Position numbers and translations under genes: made by a program. DNA of 5,856 bases from RGIG5675 sp050943435 (GTDB lineage: Bacteria > Bacillota > Clostridia > Oscillospirales > Ruminococcaceae): NCBI GenBank assembly GCA_050943435.1, contig JBMNPE010000085.1, positions 1 through 5,856 of the forward strand. Direction: 5' to 3'. Under the pieces are notes generated by a model. That model saw only the letters and a program-made list of their open reading frames with translations, ran no database searches and was not told the origin of the DNA. Below, piece by piece: positions 5,219 to 5,856 of this stretch. Position 1 is the stretch's first letter. Each line of letters begins with the position of its first letter.

Positions 5219-5856
5219 ATGAACCGGAGAATTGAAATAAGAAAAGACAATCAGGGAAGAGATATGGAAGTCCCGGTGCGAAAGGCACTGGATGTCAACT
5301 CCAGGAGTGCCCGGTATCCGGGGTTCAAGCCTGAAAAGCTTCTTCTCAAAAAGGGCAGCATAAGGCTCAAAGGATACATGCCGCTGCCATGTGATATCTT
5401 GCTGGAGCGCGATACTGCAATCACATTGAGAGACGGAGTAACCATTTATGCCGATATCTTTCGTCCGGCTGATGACAAGAAACATCCGGCCATCATGGCA
5501 ATGAGCCCCTACGGCAAGGAAATCGGGAGCCAGTGGCTTGATGACACTCCAAATCACGCCGGCATCCCCATGGAGGCGACAAGCGGCCTGCAGAAGTTCG
5601 AAGGCCCGGATCCTGCCTACTGGTGCAGCCATGGTTACGTTATCATCAATCCTGATGTAAGAGGTGCTTACAACTCAGAAGGCGTTATCCAGTTCTTCGG
5701 GAGTGATTACGGAAGAGACGGCGCTGACATCGTCGAGTGGGCGGCAAAGCAGGAATGGTGCAACGGCCGGGTCGGAATGAGCGGCAATTCCTGGCTGGCG
5801 ATATCACAGTGGTTTGTGGCAGCACAGAATCCGGAACACCTCGCCGCCATCGCACC
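5219..5856 (+). CDS. CocE/NonD-family alpha/beta-hydrolase (X-Pro dipeptidyl-peptidase S15-like), N-terminal part
   Basis: The gene runs off the window; 212 codons are visible of a family usually about 550-650 residues long. After a basic N-terminal stretch of about 60 residues with no signal peptide, the S15 domain begins with ITLRDGVTIYADIFRP (68-83). SPYGK (96-100) includes the tyrosine position that commonly helps form the oxyanion hole. HGYVIINPDVRGAYNSEG (138-155) and GSDYGRDGADIVEW (161-174) are the next conserved blocks. The nucleophile elbow is VGMSGNSWLAISQW with Ser191; the catalytic Asp and His would lie beyond the window. Family members cleave esters, acylated amino compounds or X-Pro peptides; the substrate here cannot be inferred. 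It is probably cytoplasmic. The divergent TetR gene and the palindromes in front of it suggest induction by a substrate-like small molecule. Arginine codons are mixed, unlike the alaS operon. Confidence 0.93.
   Translation, partial: MNRRIEIRKDNQGRDMEVPVRKALDVNSRSARYPGFKPEKLLLKKGSIRLKGYMPLPCDILLERDTAITLRDGVTIYADIFRPADDKKHPAIMAMSPYGKEIGSQWLDDTPNHAGIPMEATSGLQKFEGPDPAYWCSHGYVIINPDVRGAYNSEGVIQFFGSDYGRDGADIVEWAAKQEWCNGRVGMSGNSWLAISQWFVAAQNPEHLAAIA

Noticed and set aside
5186..5632. - strand frame opposite the hydrolase gene (148 codons)
   Set aside because: The + frame holds the conserved S15 blocks and the GNSW nucleophile elbow; the - frame has no family likeness.

Overview
The window looks like chromosomal DNA of an anaerobic, Gram-positive bacterium of the Clostridia. 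A DNA polymerase III delta subunit rules out an archaeon. Strong AGGAGG-type ribosome binding sites and a TTG start fit Firmicutes. The first four genes write arginine almost only as AGG, in moderately GC-rich DNA, which would suit Eubacteriales Family XIII (Anaerovoracaceae) or relatives. The family assignment is inference and weak.

Positions 1 to about 3340 are a tight housekeeping operon on the + strand. It starts with the C-terminal half of alanyl-tRNA synthetase (alaS, cut by the window start). A HIT-family nucleotide hydrolase, an adenine-phosphoribosyltransferase-like enzyme and holA (clamp-loader delta subunit, TTG start) follow. The gaps are 17, 53 and 12 bases. A hairpin with a short T-rich tail right after holA probably ends or attenuates this transcript. 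A small membrane-anchored protein with an extracytoplasmic DUF3221-like domain follows, with little room for its own promoter.

From about 3850 the character changes. A GNAT acetyltransferase without a clear Shine-Dalgarno site is followed by a 192-base non-coding stretch holding several palindromes. Then come a TetR-family repressor on the - strand and, divergently, the N-terminal part of a CocE/NonD alpha/beta-hydrolase (cut by the window end). The regulator gene is visibly more A+T-rich, and arginine codon use in the GNAT and hydrolase genes is mixed, unlike the operon. This suggests a more recently acquired or faster-changing accessory segment.

The 132-base gap between the regulator and the hydrolase is the most structured part of the window. 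It holds a perfect 12-base inverted repeat whose arms contain candidate -35 and -10 boxes for both directions, a second 7-base inverted repeat, a 10-base palindrome and a 12-base direct repeat. The simplest reading is a TetR repressor controlling itself and a hydrolase that acts on an ester or amide compound. The inducer and substrate cannot be told from sequence. I see no clearly new biological system, CRISPR array, insertion sequence, tRNA or rRNA here.
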